From NCBI GenBank assembly GCA_030737875.1, contig CM060923.1:492368453-492432452 (forward strand): a DNA stretch of 64,000 bases, in the 5' to 3' direction. How positions within the stretch are numbered: the stretch's first letter is position 1; each line of letters opens with the position of its first letter. This document shows, piece after piece, positions 33,181 through 44,493 of this stretch. The position numbers were made by a program, and so were the translations under genes. This DNA is from Allium sativum (Eukaryota > Streptophyta > Magnoliopsida > Asparagales > Amaryllidaceae). Below the pieces are notes generated by a model, which saw only the letters and a list, made by a program, of their open reading frames with translations, was not told the DNA's origin and did no database searches.

Positions 33181-34206
33181 AAGTTGAAATTTGGTTTTCT
33201 CGATCATCCTGTTCGAACTTTATTCGACTCTAGTGCACCACATTCGTTTATCTCATCATCATTAGTTGAGTCACTACACCTAGACACCAGTTTAGTAGAT
33301 GATCCCGTGGTTGTTTCAAACCCAATTGGGGGCTCCACTTAGTTATCCATGATATGTTTGGGTTTGAAGATCCTCGTACTTAGCGTTGAGTTTAGGGGTG
33401 ATGCTTTTGTTTGGGCTTCACGGGCTATGGGTTGATTTTGGGCATGGACTGGTTATCCAGTAATGGTGCCGTTCTTGATTGCGAAAAGAGAGTTGTTGGG
33501 CTCATAACCCGCTTGGGTAACACTCTCGAGATCTCTTGTAATCCCATAGATTTTGTTATGCTAAGTTATCTTGAATCGCTTGACGCTTCGGTCAAGAGTT
33601 TGCGATCTGTTAGAGTGGTCCGGGAGTACTCAGATAAGTTTGAGGAGATGAAGGCCTTTCCTCCGAAGCGGGAGATAGACTTCCGAATATATCTGGTGGA
33701 AAATGCTAAACCAGTATCTTTACCAGTGCGCCACATGGCTCCTCGTGAGAGGAGGGAACTCCATAAGCAAGTAGGGGAGTTGCTTGAGAATGGGTTCATA
33801 AGACGAAGTATATCGGAGTGGGGTGCTCTAGTAGTTTTTGCCACGAAGGCGAATGGGTCCCTCAGACTTTGTGTAGACTATGGAGAGCTTAACAAGCTCA
33901 CAAAGAAGAATAGACACCCATTGCCAAGGATTGATGATCTTTTTGATCGGTTGGTTGGCGCCTCAGGGTTTCACAGTTAGACTTAGCCACGGGGTTTCAT
34001 CAGTTGGGAGTGACTGAGGATAGTATAGACAAGACTGCCTTTAGGACTCCGGATGGTTTCTATGAGTGGATGGTGATGCCATTTGGTTTGGCAAACGCCC
34101 CTGCATACTTTGTTGATTTGATGAGGAGGGTGTTCAGGGAGTTCCTTAATAAGTTTGTAGTGGTCTTTGTGGAAGACATCTTAGTATTTTCTAAGAGTGA
34201 AGAAGA
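33181..34206 (+). pseudogene. Protease and partial reverse transcriptase of element C
   Basis: Protease: HPVRTLFDSSAPHSFIS (DSG changed to DSS), a TAG after SNPIGGST at about 33340, then [18 protein letters not shown] in the frame open from 33411. The RT start follows without a break: [40 protein letters not shown] and [13 protein letters not shown] frameshift at about 33966-33980 ends it. The next frame (34004 on) has [26 protein letters not shown] and FVVVFVEDILVFSKSEEE, where the catalytic FVDD is FVED. Confidence 0.9.
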
Positions 34207-34485
34207 GCGAAATAAGTTTTCTTATGTGCTTAATAAGTTAAGCAAAGCCAGTTATTTGATCAACGGTGGTTTTGGAGCGAGACTGGCAAGGACATCCAGA
34301 GTTGGACAAGGGCTTAATCATTTAGCCGTTTTACTAGTATCATCTCACGTAGGTCGCCTGAATTCGAAGGAGGTATCCCTTGGGTGTTTGTCTGATATTG
34401 GTTTAGGCCTTTGGGGCTTGCACTTGGGGGATGTCGAGTTCGACTAGGATGGTCTGCGTGAGAGATGGATAGTTGTGACGAATTT
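34207..34485 (+). other. Foreign-looking segment inside RT of element C
   Basis: The RT frame runs in frame into about 280 bases with no resemblance to the other Gypsy copies here (RNKFSYVLNKLSKASYLI...), ending at a TAG at 34445-34447. From about 34486 the RT reading DILVFSR-like resumes, a second version of the stretch just before the segment (GAAGACATCTTAGTATTTTC against GAGAATATCCTGGTTTTCTC). The source is not recognised. It could be an insertion with a target-side duplication or a patch picked up by template switching. Confidence 0.55.
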
Positions 34486-34895
34486 GTATGGGAGAATATC
34501 CTGGTTTTCTCCAGAAGTGGATAAAAGCATACCCTACATCTTAGGGAAGTGTTGGAGACTCTTCGAGCGCATAGTCTTGAGATAGCAAAGGTGGATGGAG
34601 TTCTTAGCATCCTATGATTTCGAGATAGCATATACACCTGGCAAGGGTAAAGTCGTGGCGGACGCCTTGAGTAGAAAAAGGTTGTCCTTGAGTTCATTGT
34701 TCATGGAACGACGAAGCTTGGAATTTATCTCGATGTTTGATTTCAGACCTTCCGTTGACTATATACCCGGTTTGCTAGCATCCTTGGAGTCAGACCTACT
34801 CTTTTGGGACGAATTGGCGAGGCACAGCGGGACGACCCACAGATGGTTGAGTTGGTATAGAGGCTCATAAGGGGGGAGTCGTCCAGCCATTTAGG
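34486..34895 (+). pseudogene. Joined RT scrap and RNase H tail of element C
   Basis: After a short RT piece (HILREVLETLRAHSL-like in mixed frames) there is a deletion that removes the rest of RT and most of RNase [34 protein letters not shown] and [17 protein letters not shown] remain in the frame 34595-34870, which is followed by stops. Confidence 0.8.
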
Positions 34896-35396
34896 TACAC
34901 CCTCGACGATAGGGGGTGCTTGCGTAGAGACGGTAGACTTTGTATACCGCAAGACGAGGGTTTGAGGAAGGCTATTCTCGATGATGCGCATCGTTCTAGG
35001 ATGACCATTCATCCCGGTGGGGATAAGATGTACCAAGACATGAAGCGAGTTTTCTTTTGGGCCGGTATGAAGAAAGATGTGGCCGAGTATGTCGCTAGAT
35101 GCTTGGTGTGCCAACAGGTGAAAGCGGAGCAAATGAAACCCGGTGGGTTGCTTCACCCATTGGAAGTTCCGCAATGGAAGTGGGATAGCGTCTCGATGGA
35201 TTTTATTGATGGGTTACCTAGATCGAGGAAGGGTAATATGGAAATTTGGGTTGTGATAGACAGACTTATTAAGAGTGCCCATTTCATACCCGTGAAGAGC
35301 AAGAGGACTGCTCCATGGCTACCTTCAGTTTATCTTCGAGAGATAGTTCGGTTGCATAGGGAACATGACGTATTCCATGTGTCACATTTGAGGTAG
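34896..35396 (+). pseudogene. Integrase of element C, core deleted
   Basis: Open from 34920: RRDGRLCIPQ, HRSRMTIHPGGDKMYQ, CLVCQQVKAEQ (zinc-binding part complete), SMDFIDGLPRS (first catalytic Asp), IWVVIDRLIKSAHF. At REIVRLH the reading jumps to EHDVFHVSHLR, so the part with the second Asp, the Glu and most of the GPF/Y module is gone. The deletion is in frame, ending at a TAG at 35394-35396. Confidence 0.9.
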
Positions 35397-35630
35397 TGCC
35401 TACATGAGACCGCAGAGGTGGTAGAGCCGAGCTTGCTGAGAGAAGTGGAGGTAGAGCGTGATGCGACTATTCGACGAGCTCCTACCCGCATCCTTGGGTC
35501 AGAGATTAGGAAGTTGAGAAACAGAGAGGTTCGACCAGTCAAAGTGAAAAAGGGGAAAAGATGAGAGCAATGCTACTTGGGAGACAGAAGCGAAGATGCG
35601 TTCATTGTACCCATTCCTTTTTGAGGGTAT
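35397..35630 (+). pseudogene. Chromodomain of element C
   Basis: CLHETAEVVEPSLL, VEVERDATIRRAPTRILG, SEIRKLRNREVRPVKV, a frameshift or small insertion at about 35548-35565, then ATWETEAKMRSLYPFLFEG. Worn but in place. Confidence 0.8.
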
Positions 35631-36223
35631 GTCTTTTAACTTCTCCTGTATCGTTTGTCTAGTACTTATCTTATCTTTAGTATGTCCTCTCATTAGTACC
35701 TTTGACCTTTAGATAGGGTAAACCTATGGTTGAAACATGTGTTTGAGACATGTTATGATTGATGGATGTGTGTGAATGCAAGTGGTTGCTAGTGGTTGCT
35801 CGTGGATGCATATACACACACTTTAGGCACTAGATCGGCTCAATCACTTCATATTGCATATTGCATATAATTGTGTGTAGGTAGCTATATTAATGGATGT
35901 ATAATTGTTGCGTTATCATATGGATGATGCATTTTGGTGTATGGTTGTGCCCACATATAGAAATAGTATGTGTCGATAGGGATCTTTCGCATACATATTG
36001 GATGCACGGCACTATCATGGTTTGCATTAAGGAGGTCAACTAAATAAGTGGACCGCCTAATTTTGCATTAGACAGGGAACATATATACACACTCTTTGCA
36101 TATGTTCATACAGCATTAGAAACTTTAAGGACAATGGATGCCAGTGTTTGATGGTTTGAGTAGATGGTTGTTTGGATGGTAGGATACGTTCTTCTTGACT
36201 TAGAGATTTCGGGGATGAAATCC
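35631..36223 (+). other. 3' untranslated part of element C
   Basis: Non-coding, collinear with the equivalent parts of A, B and D (GATCGGCTCA, TTAAGGAGGTCAACT, GGGGATGAAATCC). No gene seen. Confidence 0.75.
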
Positions 36224-36239
36224 TTTAAGTAGGGGAGAA
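36224..36239 (+). promoter_or_regulatory. Polypurine tract of element C
   Basis: TTTAAGTAGGGGAGAA directly before the 3' LTR; a T interrupts the purine run. Confidence 0.85.
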
Positions 36240-39200
36240 TGTAACACCCCGTATGTTTAATAACTTGCTTTAATATAAAACAGGGCAGAATTAAACTTTA
36301 AAATCTGAATCAGGGGAAACGGGGTATGCCATTGCGTTCGTCTCTGAAAAATACGCGAAATAGAGTCCGAGTTTTTGAAAATCGGAGTCCGTATGACCCA
36401 GATATGGCCCGAAGAAGTTTCAGAAAATTTAAAAACAGATTTAAAAACAGAAATTTCAAATTTCAGAAGTGGCGGGAAAATTCCCGCCACACCCAGGGGG
36501 TCGACCTGGGGGTTGACTGGGGAGTCGACCTGCCCACCAGGTCGACTGGGGAGTCGACCCTAGTGTCGAACTGGGGGTCGACCTCCCTGGTCGAGCCCAG
36601 GTGACCTGGGTGCATCAGTTTGGCTTTTGGGCTGTGTTTTGGTGGCTAGGACGAGATCTGACGGCTCTAATCTGATTTAGGGTTAATCTAATGGCCTAAA
36701 ACACCTAACTACTCTATAAATACACCCTAAGACTACCCTAATTCATAGTAAAAATAGAAACAATGCCGTTATGCCGTCAAAATGCAACTTGAAGGAGCCT
36801 CCATCAACTTAAAGAGGAGGATAACTTCTCAAATCAATCTCTAATCAACTCTTGCAACTTAATCTTCTTCTTAGGAGTGCTAATCAACAAGTTGTGAGTT
36901 TTCTATAGCCTTAATGACCAATTGTTGAAATGATTATGATAGGATATAATGAGGTTATGGCTATGAATGTGGATCAATGCAATATTGTGTTATCATATGC
37001 TATGTGTTAGTGATGTTATGCATGTTATGCAAGTTATATGCTATGTGTTAATGATGTTATGCATGTTATGCAAGTTATATGCTATGTGTTAATGATGTTA
37101 TGCATGTTATGCAAGTTATATTCTATGTGTTAATGATGTTATGCAAGTCATATGCTAAGTGATCATGATGTTATGCAAGTTATGCAAGTCATATGCTAAG
37201 TGTTCATGATGTTATGCAAGTTATGCAATTCATATGCTAAGTGATCATGATGTTATACAAGTTTTGCAAGTCATATGCTAAGTGATCATGATGTTATGCA
37301 AGTTATGCAAGTCATATGCTATGTGTTCATGATGCTAGATGTGCAAATCACTATGATAAACATTGATCCATTATGACACCATGTTATGCAAGTTTGGTGT
37401 ATGATTATATGCAAGTTCATATATGATATGTTATGCAAGTTTGGTGTATGATTATATGCAAGTTCATATATGATATGTTATGCAAGTTTGGTGTTTGATT
37501 ATATGCAAGTTCATATATGACATGTTATGCAAGTTTGGTGTTTGATTATATACAAGTAACATGTGCAAGTTTACACCTTAGTACGATATGCATACATATG
37601 CAAGTTAACCCCTTTGTATGTCATACATACATATGCAAGTTTACCCCTTAGTATGACATAAATAACTTATGCAAGTTAACCTCCTTATGACATATGTGAT
37701 TCATGCAAGTTTGGGTTGATTATTTATGCTAGTTGGGTTGATGCTATGTGCATGTTGACACCTTTAAACCCATGTTGATGCTAATGTTATGCAAGTTGAA
37801 CCCATTGTATTTGTGATGAATCTTCCCTTTTATGTCATGTTAGCGAATTACGTAGGGAACGATGGTGTTAATATACATGTTAATGAAATGGTGTGAAGTT
37901 GGTATGATTATACATACCATAAAGTGGATGGACATAATTGAGTCAATTATGTACATCGTTAAAATTGGAATTAATTAGGGCAAATTAATTCAAAATATGG
38001 GGGTGATTAATTAGGTGTAATTAATCGACTAAGACACGAGGTTGGACCCTTTTGTAGCGTAAGACTGCCCAGAACCGACCGACAAATCCAGCGGCTACAA
38101 ATGATTGGCCCAATGTGAGAGGTCTTAGGCACAAACTTAATATGTGACAAGTGTAAAGACACGAGGTTAGACTCGGTTATGGCGTAAGGCTGCCCGGAAC
38201 CGACCGGCAAATCCAGCTGCCATAAGAGATAGTCTAATGTGAGAGGTCTTTACAACGGTTACATTTTTAATCAATTAAGAAACACTTAACCATATTAGCA
38301 TGTAGAGGACATGAGGGGTTAAGTGGGTGCCTTGGGTGGCATGTGGAAAAATCTAGTGGTTGCCTTGGGTGGCAATAGAAAATACGATTAGAATACTTAA
38401 CCGAAGTGGAACATGTAATTAAACATGATTAAAGGGTTAAGTAAGTGCCTTGGGTGGCATGGGGAAAATCTAGTGGTTGCCTTGGGTGGCAATGGAAGAT
38501 AAGATTAAAATACTTAACCAAAGTGGAACATGTAATTAAACATGATTAAAGGGTTAAGTAAGTGCCTTGGGTGGCATGAGGAAAATCTAGTGGTTGCCTT
38601 GGGTGGCAATGGAAGATAAGATTAAAATACTTAACCAAAGTGGAACATGTAATTAAACATGATTAAAGGGTTAAGTAAGTGCCTTGGGTGGCATGTGGAA
38701 ATCAAGTAAGTGCCTTGGGTGGCATGGGGAAATCTAGTGGGTGCCTTGAGTGGCAATTGATATATGATTAGATGACTTAACCAAACCTTAAACATGTAAG
38801 TGGACATGATTATTAAAAAGGGTTAAGTGGGATGCACTAAAAACAAATGTCAAGCTTAGGTGGTAGCTAGTGGGGGCCCATTTCAACCAGTAACCCATAT
38901 GTATCTTATTGGGCTCGACCCATGTCGAGGATGGGACACGCGTACTGGGCTTGACTATAAGAGGCCAAAAAGGGTTAGCGGTGGCAACGCAAGTCCAACG
39001 GGTTTCATATGTGTGTGTGGACCCGGGCTTATAGGTAAGACGTTGTTGCATCGTGTAGGTATAAGCCGTGCACCATTGATTATCGGGTTGCCACTTTGGG
39101 GAGTGATACACCCCACTATGGGGCCAGCACGGGTATCTATGTTAGGGAGCCGATCGAATGGGAGTAGTGTGTACACCTAGTGGAGATAGGGGCAGACGGC

Positions 39201-40013
39201 ACCTATGTAGTCAGCTAGGGGTACACGAGACTACTATTAAAATTACTAAGTTGTGGGTACACCTAGTGGAGATAGGGGCAGACGGCACCTATGTAGTCAG
39301 CTAGGGGTACACGAAACTATTATTAAAAATTACTAAGTACACTTAGTGGGATCAACCTTTAAGTAGGAATTACCCTTGGGTGGGTAGATCTGGTGTGGTG
39401 CAGTTTAGGAATTATCCTTGGGTGGGTAGATCTGGTGTGGTGCAGTGTAGTATTTATCCTTGGGTGGATAGGCGCGTCTTTACCGTTATCTTAGTTTATC
39501 CTAAGTCTAGTTGGCTACTTAGTGTAGTCATTTATCCCAATCGTACCGTACCAGGTTTATATCATACCCTAATTACTTTAATGATTGTATTGTTAAGGTT
39601 ATAGGGCTCACTCAGACTTATGTCTAACCCCGTTGTTTTTATCTTTTTCCCCAACCCTCAGGTTCTCACAGTGGGCCTAGCACTAGTGGGCTTTGATCAG
39701 ATTGCATTATCCATCTTTTGGAGCTTGGACTCTTGAAGAAAAGCACGGTTATCTTTTCTATTATGGTTATTAGTACGTAGTGGGAATATGTACTTATGTT
39801 TTAACGAGATGGATATTTTGTACTTGACTCTTGTTGGTTTTTGAGATATAACCAAACATGTTTACCTTCTACTGCAATGAAATGATGTTTTAAATTTCAA
39901 GTATTACTTATATCTGTCTTGTTGTAATTTTTCAGTTCTATATTCACTTAAATACTCCACTGAAGCTAAGGCATTCCCTTTGTGAGTGACCTTAGCGGGT
40001 GTGGGGTGTTACA
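36240..40013 (+). repeat. 3' LTR of element C (3774 bp)
   Basis: Near copy of 28909-32615. It is 67 bases longer overall, mainly through repeat-number changes and a stretch (ATAGAGTCCGAG... and AAAACAGATTTA...) present only here near 36360-36450, while its GTCGAC array has one 29-base unit fewer. Palindrome 36469-36490 (GTGGCGGGAA-AA-TTCCCGCCAC, perfect 10-base arms), stem-loops 38038-38248, acceptor-like CCCTCAG at 39655-39661. Confidence 0.95.
38038..38248 (+). other. Pair of conserved stem-loops, C 3' LTR
   Basis: As in the 5' LTR: TTTGTAGC/GCTACAAA in the first; TTAGACT/AGTCTAA with TTATGGC/GCCATAA in the second, here fully paired. Confidence 0.7.
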
Positions 40014-40927
40014 GCAATCCTTACTGAAGTGTCCTGACTTTCCACAATGAAAGCATTCTCCCAACTTCCTTTTCTTCTTCCTACAGTCTTTGGCTATGTG
40101 CCCAGTGATCCCACAGAAGTTGCACTTCCTCCTTTCCCTTGACTTGTTGTCCTTGCTGTTGTTGTTCTTGCCTCCTTTTCCGGAATCTACCTTCTCGCCT
40201 TGAGACTCATTTGCCTTGACCTCCTTCTTGCCACTCTTATCTTCCTCTTGAAGCAGGGCCATATTCACCAAACTCTCGAAGGTCGCCCTCATGGGTATAT
40301 GAGACATGGCCAAACCGCGCAATGGCACATTCAATCCTAGAGCAAAGCATAGGGCCTTTTTCTGAGCTGTGTTAATCAAGTCTAAACCGAACCGAGCAAG
40401 TTGATTAAACGTATCCACGTATTCCCTATCTGTCATGTCCCCTTGCTTTAGAGATAGGAACCTCTCCATCTGAAGGTTCTCTTTTGTCGATGATAGAAAC
40501 CTCAGTCCAAACCTTCTCCTAAAGTCATCCCAAGTCTGAATTGGCCTAGTAGTGGTGGTGACTACCCACCAATATGCAGCTTCCTCTTTCAATAACCATA
40601 CCGCTAACAGAACTTTCCTACAGTCTTCTATATCAAAGATAGCAAAGAGGTCTTCAGTTCCCTTTAACCAGTTTCTTGTCTCAACAAAAGTCTCCGTCCC
40701 AATAAAATTCTTGCCACCCATCGCCTTAAAGTCCTTGCAAATCTTCGCGAAATCCGTTGCGGATGCTGAGGAGGAGGAACCTCAGCTACGGGAGGAGGAG
40801 GAATGTTAGCCATGGGGGAAGGAGTAGGAATGTTTGCGGGGCCGGCTTCATTCGCCCTTGCCTCCATGTACCTTCTAAACCAAATAGGTACTGGTACGCC
40901 CTCCAGAATAGCAAAATTATCGGCCAT
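40014..40927 (-). pseudogene. gag of element D, split by element C
   Basis: The best preserved gag here. Minus-strand ATG at 40927: MADNFAILEGVPVPIWFRRY, a proline-rich stretch, then a frameshift near 40770. From about 40770 the frame is open: ATDFAKICKDFKAMGGK, NWLKGTEDLFAIFDIED, LLKEEAAYWW, WDDFRRRFGLRFL, LKQGDMTDREYVDTFNQLA, ALGLNVPLRGLAMSHIP, a Lys/Gly-rich linker and two CCHC knuckles (CNFCGITGHIAKDC, CFHCGKSGHFSKDC) with all Cys and His. Element C inserted immediately after the second knuckle; the basic tail resumes at 28903. Confidence 0.92.
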
Positions 40928-41110
40928 ACTGAAACGAAGAAAAATATAGATTGAGAACGAGGAAACAAAGGATAGTGCTAATGGCTTTTGGGGAATAGCC
41001 TTTTTAAAATAAACTAGACTTTTCTTGGAAAATATTTAATTGGTTTTGAAAAATAGTTTTTCGAAAGGTAAGCTTTAAAAAACCTTTTGCTCCAATCTTG
41101 TAAACCTTAT
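40928..41110 (-). other. 5' leader of element D
   Basis: Between primer site and gag ATG on the minus strand; A/T-rich with runs of AAAACTATTTTTC type, like the leaders of B and C. Confidence 0.7.
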
Positions 41111-41122
41111 GCTCTGATACCA
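41111..41122 (-). promoter_or_regulatory. Primer binding site of element D
   Basis: The minus strand TGGTATCAGAGC is a perfect match to the initiator-Met-tRNA complement; two bases separate it from the 5' LTR. Confidence 0.95.
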
Positions 41123-41124
41123 AA

Positions 41125-44100
41125 TGTAACACCCCACCTCCGCCAGGGTCACTCTTGCAAGCGCACTAGCTTTGGAGGGGAGTTAAACGAGGTAAACATG
41201 CATGTAGATATCACAAGACAGAACATATAAGTCAAAGCAGAGTAAATAAAGCAGCGGATAAAATTTCTATTTCAAAACCATAGTCAAGTTACATCAAAGT
41301 ACTTAGTCATCATTTTCCAACAAAACAAAGTCTAGAAAACATAAACTGTAAACTGGAAATAACATAAAGTAACTATCCCCAAAGTAGAATAAAACCATAG
41401 CATGCTCAAGTCCAAACCATACATGAGCTATCCAGAAAAGCAGCTAAAGATCCGAGCTAGGTGCTAGCATTCCCACCCTGAGAACCTGGGGGGTGGGGGG
41501 ACGGAAGAAAAGAGGCGAAAGAAAACAGGTCAGTCAAAAAGACTGGTAAGTCCTATCTACTATTAGTATAAAAACTAATAAAGTTAACTAGACATGCACA
41601 ACAGAGATGAAATATAGGATGATAACTGGCATGGGGAAAAGTTAACAAGACAGATCAAATGTGGCATCGCATATACAAGGTTAAGTTGCACCAGGTGTAC
41701 TAGTATTCTAATCCATGTCAAGTATAATCAAGAAATGATCCCTTGGCCCAAAGTTGGCCCAACATCATGAGAGGACCTAAATCAAGGTCAAACTACTCGG
41801 TCTAGTCGATCGGCTCACTATAAGCCTAACTCGTTGTGTATCGGTGTCATACGGCTTAATCGTGGAATGTAGTTAACTGTGCAAGGTCCACCCCAGGGTG
41901 TATCCAACCCTAAGGTGTAAACCACATACACAATTAAAGCACGCACAGTCGAAACCTACTGGTGCCCATGTTCAACTCCGGACTTAATGTGCACGACCAT
42001 GGTCCGCCTGAACAACCGGTGCACCCTTCAGCCGTCTCTTTTGGTCTCTTACAATTAGTCCAGTAATCGTGCCCCACCCTAGCCTAGTCCAGGGTACCCA
42101 TGATACTTCCAAGTTGGTTACTGCTGAAAAGGACCACGTAACTAGGATTTCAAGCGGGTTAAGTGTGGTTAACCCTATCTTAACCATGTATTGAGTTGGT
42201 CAAGTGTATTCAAGCAGTTCATGACTTAACCCTATCAATACATCGGATTTACTTGGTTAAGTATTCAAGTAGTCCATGTCTTAACCCTACCAATCCATCG
42301 TGTTTAATTGGTTAAGTATATTCAAGTAGTCCATGACTTAATCCTACCAATCCATCGTGTTTAATTGGTTAAGTATTCAAGTAGTCCATGACTTAACCCT
42401 ACCAATCCAACGTGTTTAATTGGTTAAGTATTCAAGTAGTCCATGACTTAACCCTACCATGTGGCATTAATTAACTTAATGCACCCCAACCTTTCACATT
42501 AGACTTTGTTGTGGTTACTAGTTAAGCCGGGCGGGTCCGGGTAGCTTTACACCCCAACCTAGTCTAACCTCGGGTTTTAAGTGCAATATGACCAACTACT
42601 CACATTAGGTCCTATTGTTTGTAGCCACAAGTTATGCCGGTCGGTTCCGGGTAGATTTATGCTACAAACTCAACCCAACCTCGAGTTGGCCACTTTCATG
42701 TTTTCTACATGTCATGTCCACGTTCGTGTTTTCAAGCATAAACACATGTCAAACTTTCATGTCATATTTTCAAGTCATGTTTTCATGTTATTTAAGTTTG
42801 CCCAGCTACCCATAACGTATTCCCATCGCACGTAAATTCGCATCAACGCAAATAGATCAAAGAGGGAACATAACAATATGACAAGGTGGGCATAAGGTGG
42901 CAAAGTCTATCACAAGTCAAACATGGTGATATTTGAGGCAAGGGTGTTCAACATACTAGCAAATGTCCTCAAAATGTATGATAACATAAAAGGTTACTTG
43001 GTCTCAAACATATCAAATATCATAAGGGTGATTTGGCCACAAGCATATTAAGGAACATGAGGGGTTAAGGTTTGGCCACAAGTTAAACATGGTGGCATAT
43101 GAGGCAAATGTGTTCATAAACTTGCATATTACATTATAAGCCTCAAAACATGCATGATATCAAACTTTAGCAAAATAGATGAAACATGGTCATAAATGAC
43201 ATAGGATGATAGCAAGTGATTCGCATATAACCTCATATGCAAGATATCATAAGGTTTATGAGAGTTTCTATGTTGCTTTATGCAACATTTCAAATCAAAG
43301 CTCATAGCTTTTTATGCACAAAGTCAAGGTGATAGCTTTACAAACATGCATAGAATAAATCTATGCATAACATGATAGAATCAAAGCACAAATCATACTT
43401 AGGCCCAAACTCAAACTTGCAACATGTCATATTTAACTTCATAGTTAGAATCTAAGAGTAGTATAGGGCTTACAATGCTATGAAGACCTATGAAATAAAA
43501 TAAGATTGAGACGAAGCCCCTAGCAATTCTAAAAACCCCCAATCGCATATAAGCTCCAAGTTGTTTTGAGAAACAATAAGCTCCTTTGATTTGTATGAAG
43601 AAAGATCCTTGTTTTGATGAAGAAAGGTGGCTCTTTTACTAGCTTAGGACACTCAAATTTTCATGAAGAGGATGGAGGCCATGCTATGAAGATGGAGGCC
43701 ATGATCAAGAAACATTTTGGCATAGTTTAGTTGTAGGAATGATTAATGAGGGTTTAGGCTAGGTCTTAGGGTCTTTTTATAGAAGATTAGGTTAGTTTAG
43801 GCCATAGGATTAACCCTAGTTCAGATCTGAGCCATTAAAATCCGTCACAAGCCTCCAAACATGTCTTGAGGAACAAGTCAGGTGCACCCAGGCCAGACTG
43901 GCCGACCACCCAAGTCGACAGGGGTGTCGACTGGGCAGTCGACACAGCCTGGAGTGTGTCGACTCCCAAGTCTACTCCCCAGTCGACTTGGGGAGTGGCG
44001 GGATCTTTTCCTGCCTATCCTGCCCAGCTGAATTTGAATTCGAATCTATTTTTAAACTTGAATTTTCTGAAAACTTCTATGGGCCATAACTGGGTCAAAC

Positions 44101-44252
44101 GGACTACGATTTTCGAAAACTCGGACTCTATTTCGCGTATTTTTCCGAGACGAACGCAATGGCATAGCCCGTTTCCCTTGATTCAGATTTTAGCATTTAA
44201 TTCTGCCTTGGTTTATGTTATAACATGTTATTTAAAAATACGGGTTGTTACA
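41125..44252 (-). repeat. 5' LTR of element D (3128 bp)
   Basis: Same length as 23038-26165 with scattered substitutions. Here the acceptor-like site is kept (minus strand CCACCCCCCAGGTTCTCAG, about 41475-41495), while the palindrome near 43997-44014 is more worn. Stem-loops at 42487-42686, tandem repeats about 42175-42460, GTCGAC/GTCTAC array about 43913-43987. Confidence 0.95.
42487..42686 (-). other. Pair of conserved stem-loops, D 5' LTR
   Basis: Same as in the 3' LTR. In one structure the minus strand has inner arms TTTGTAGC against GGCTACAAA, a full match, where the 3' LTR has TTTGTGGC with a G-U pair: a within-element change that keeps pairing. Confidence 0.6.
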
Positions 44253-44257
44253 CAAGG

Positions 44258-44493
44258 CCAATCAACGAGTTAAACATACATACTATCCGGAAAATATGAA
44301 AATGAGTGTGTCATAATCACATCCGGTAGATCATATATGATCGATGGTTCAATGCTTAGTCAACCACTCCATCCTGATATACTTTGATAGGTTTTCACTA
44401 CGTATAGATTCAACTTTGTAAGACATCTATACTTATGAAAAAAAATTCCTACAAATAAATGATGAGGAATTTATTTAAATTTTGGTGGAGGAT
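44258..44493 (+). other. 3' untranslated part and polypurine tract of the Copia element
   Basis: Continues the Copia 3' end after element D. TTTGGTGGAGGAT (44481-44493) directly before the TGTTGGAGG start of the LTR is the polypurine tract. Confidence 0.85.

Larger units (their letters stand above)
28909..40013 (+). mobile_element. Ty3/Gypsy chromovirus C, nested in D
   Basis: Complete LTR-to-LTR insertion flanked by the exact duplication gcaat (28904-28908, 40014-40018). LTRs at 28909-32615 and 36240-40013. The internal part is only 3.6 kb: gag is unrecognisable apart from a knuckle scrap, a foreign-looking segment sits in RT, and the integrase core is deleted. It is the youngest layer of the nest and cannot be autonomous. 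Confidence 0.96.
23038..44252 (-). mobile_element. Ty3/Gypsy chromovirus D, minus strand, carrying element C
   Basis: Flanked by the exact 5-base duplication caagg (23033-23037, 44253-44257). LTRs of equal length (3128 bp) at 23038-26165 and 41125-44252. On the minus strand the order is LTR, primer site 41122-41111, gag, [element C], protease, a scrambled segment, integrase, chromodomain, polypurine tract, LTR. Reverse transcriptase and RNase H are absent apart from a short scrap. Without element C it is about 10.1 kb. Equal LTR lengths and few differences suggest a fairly recent insertion. Confidence 0.95.
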
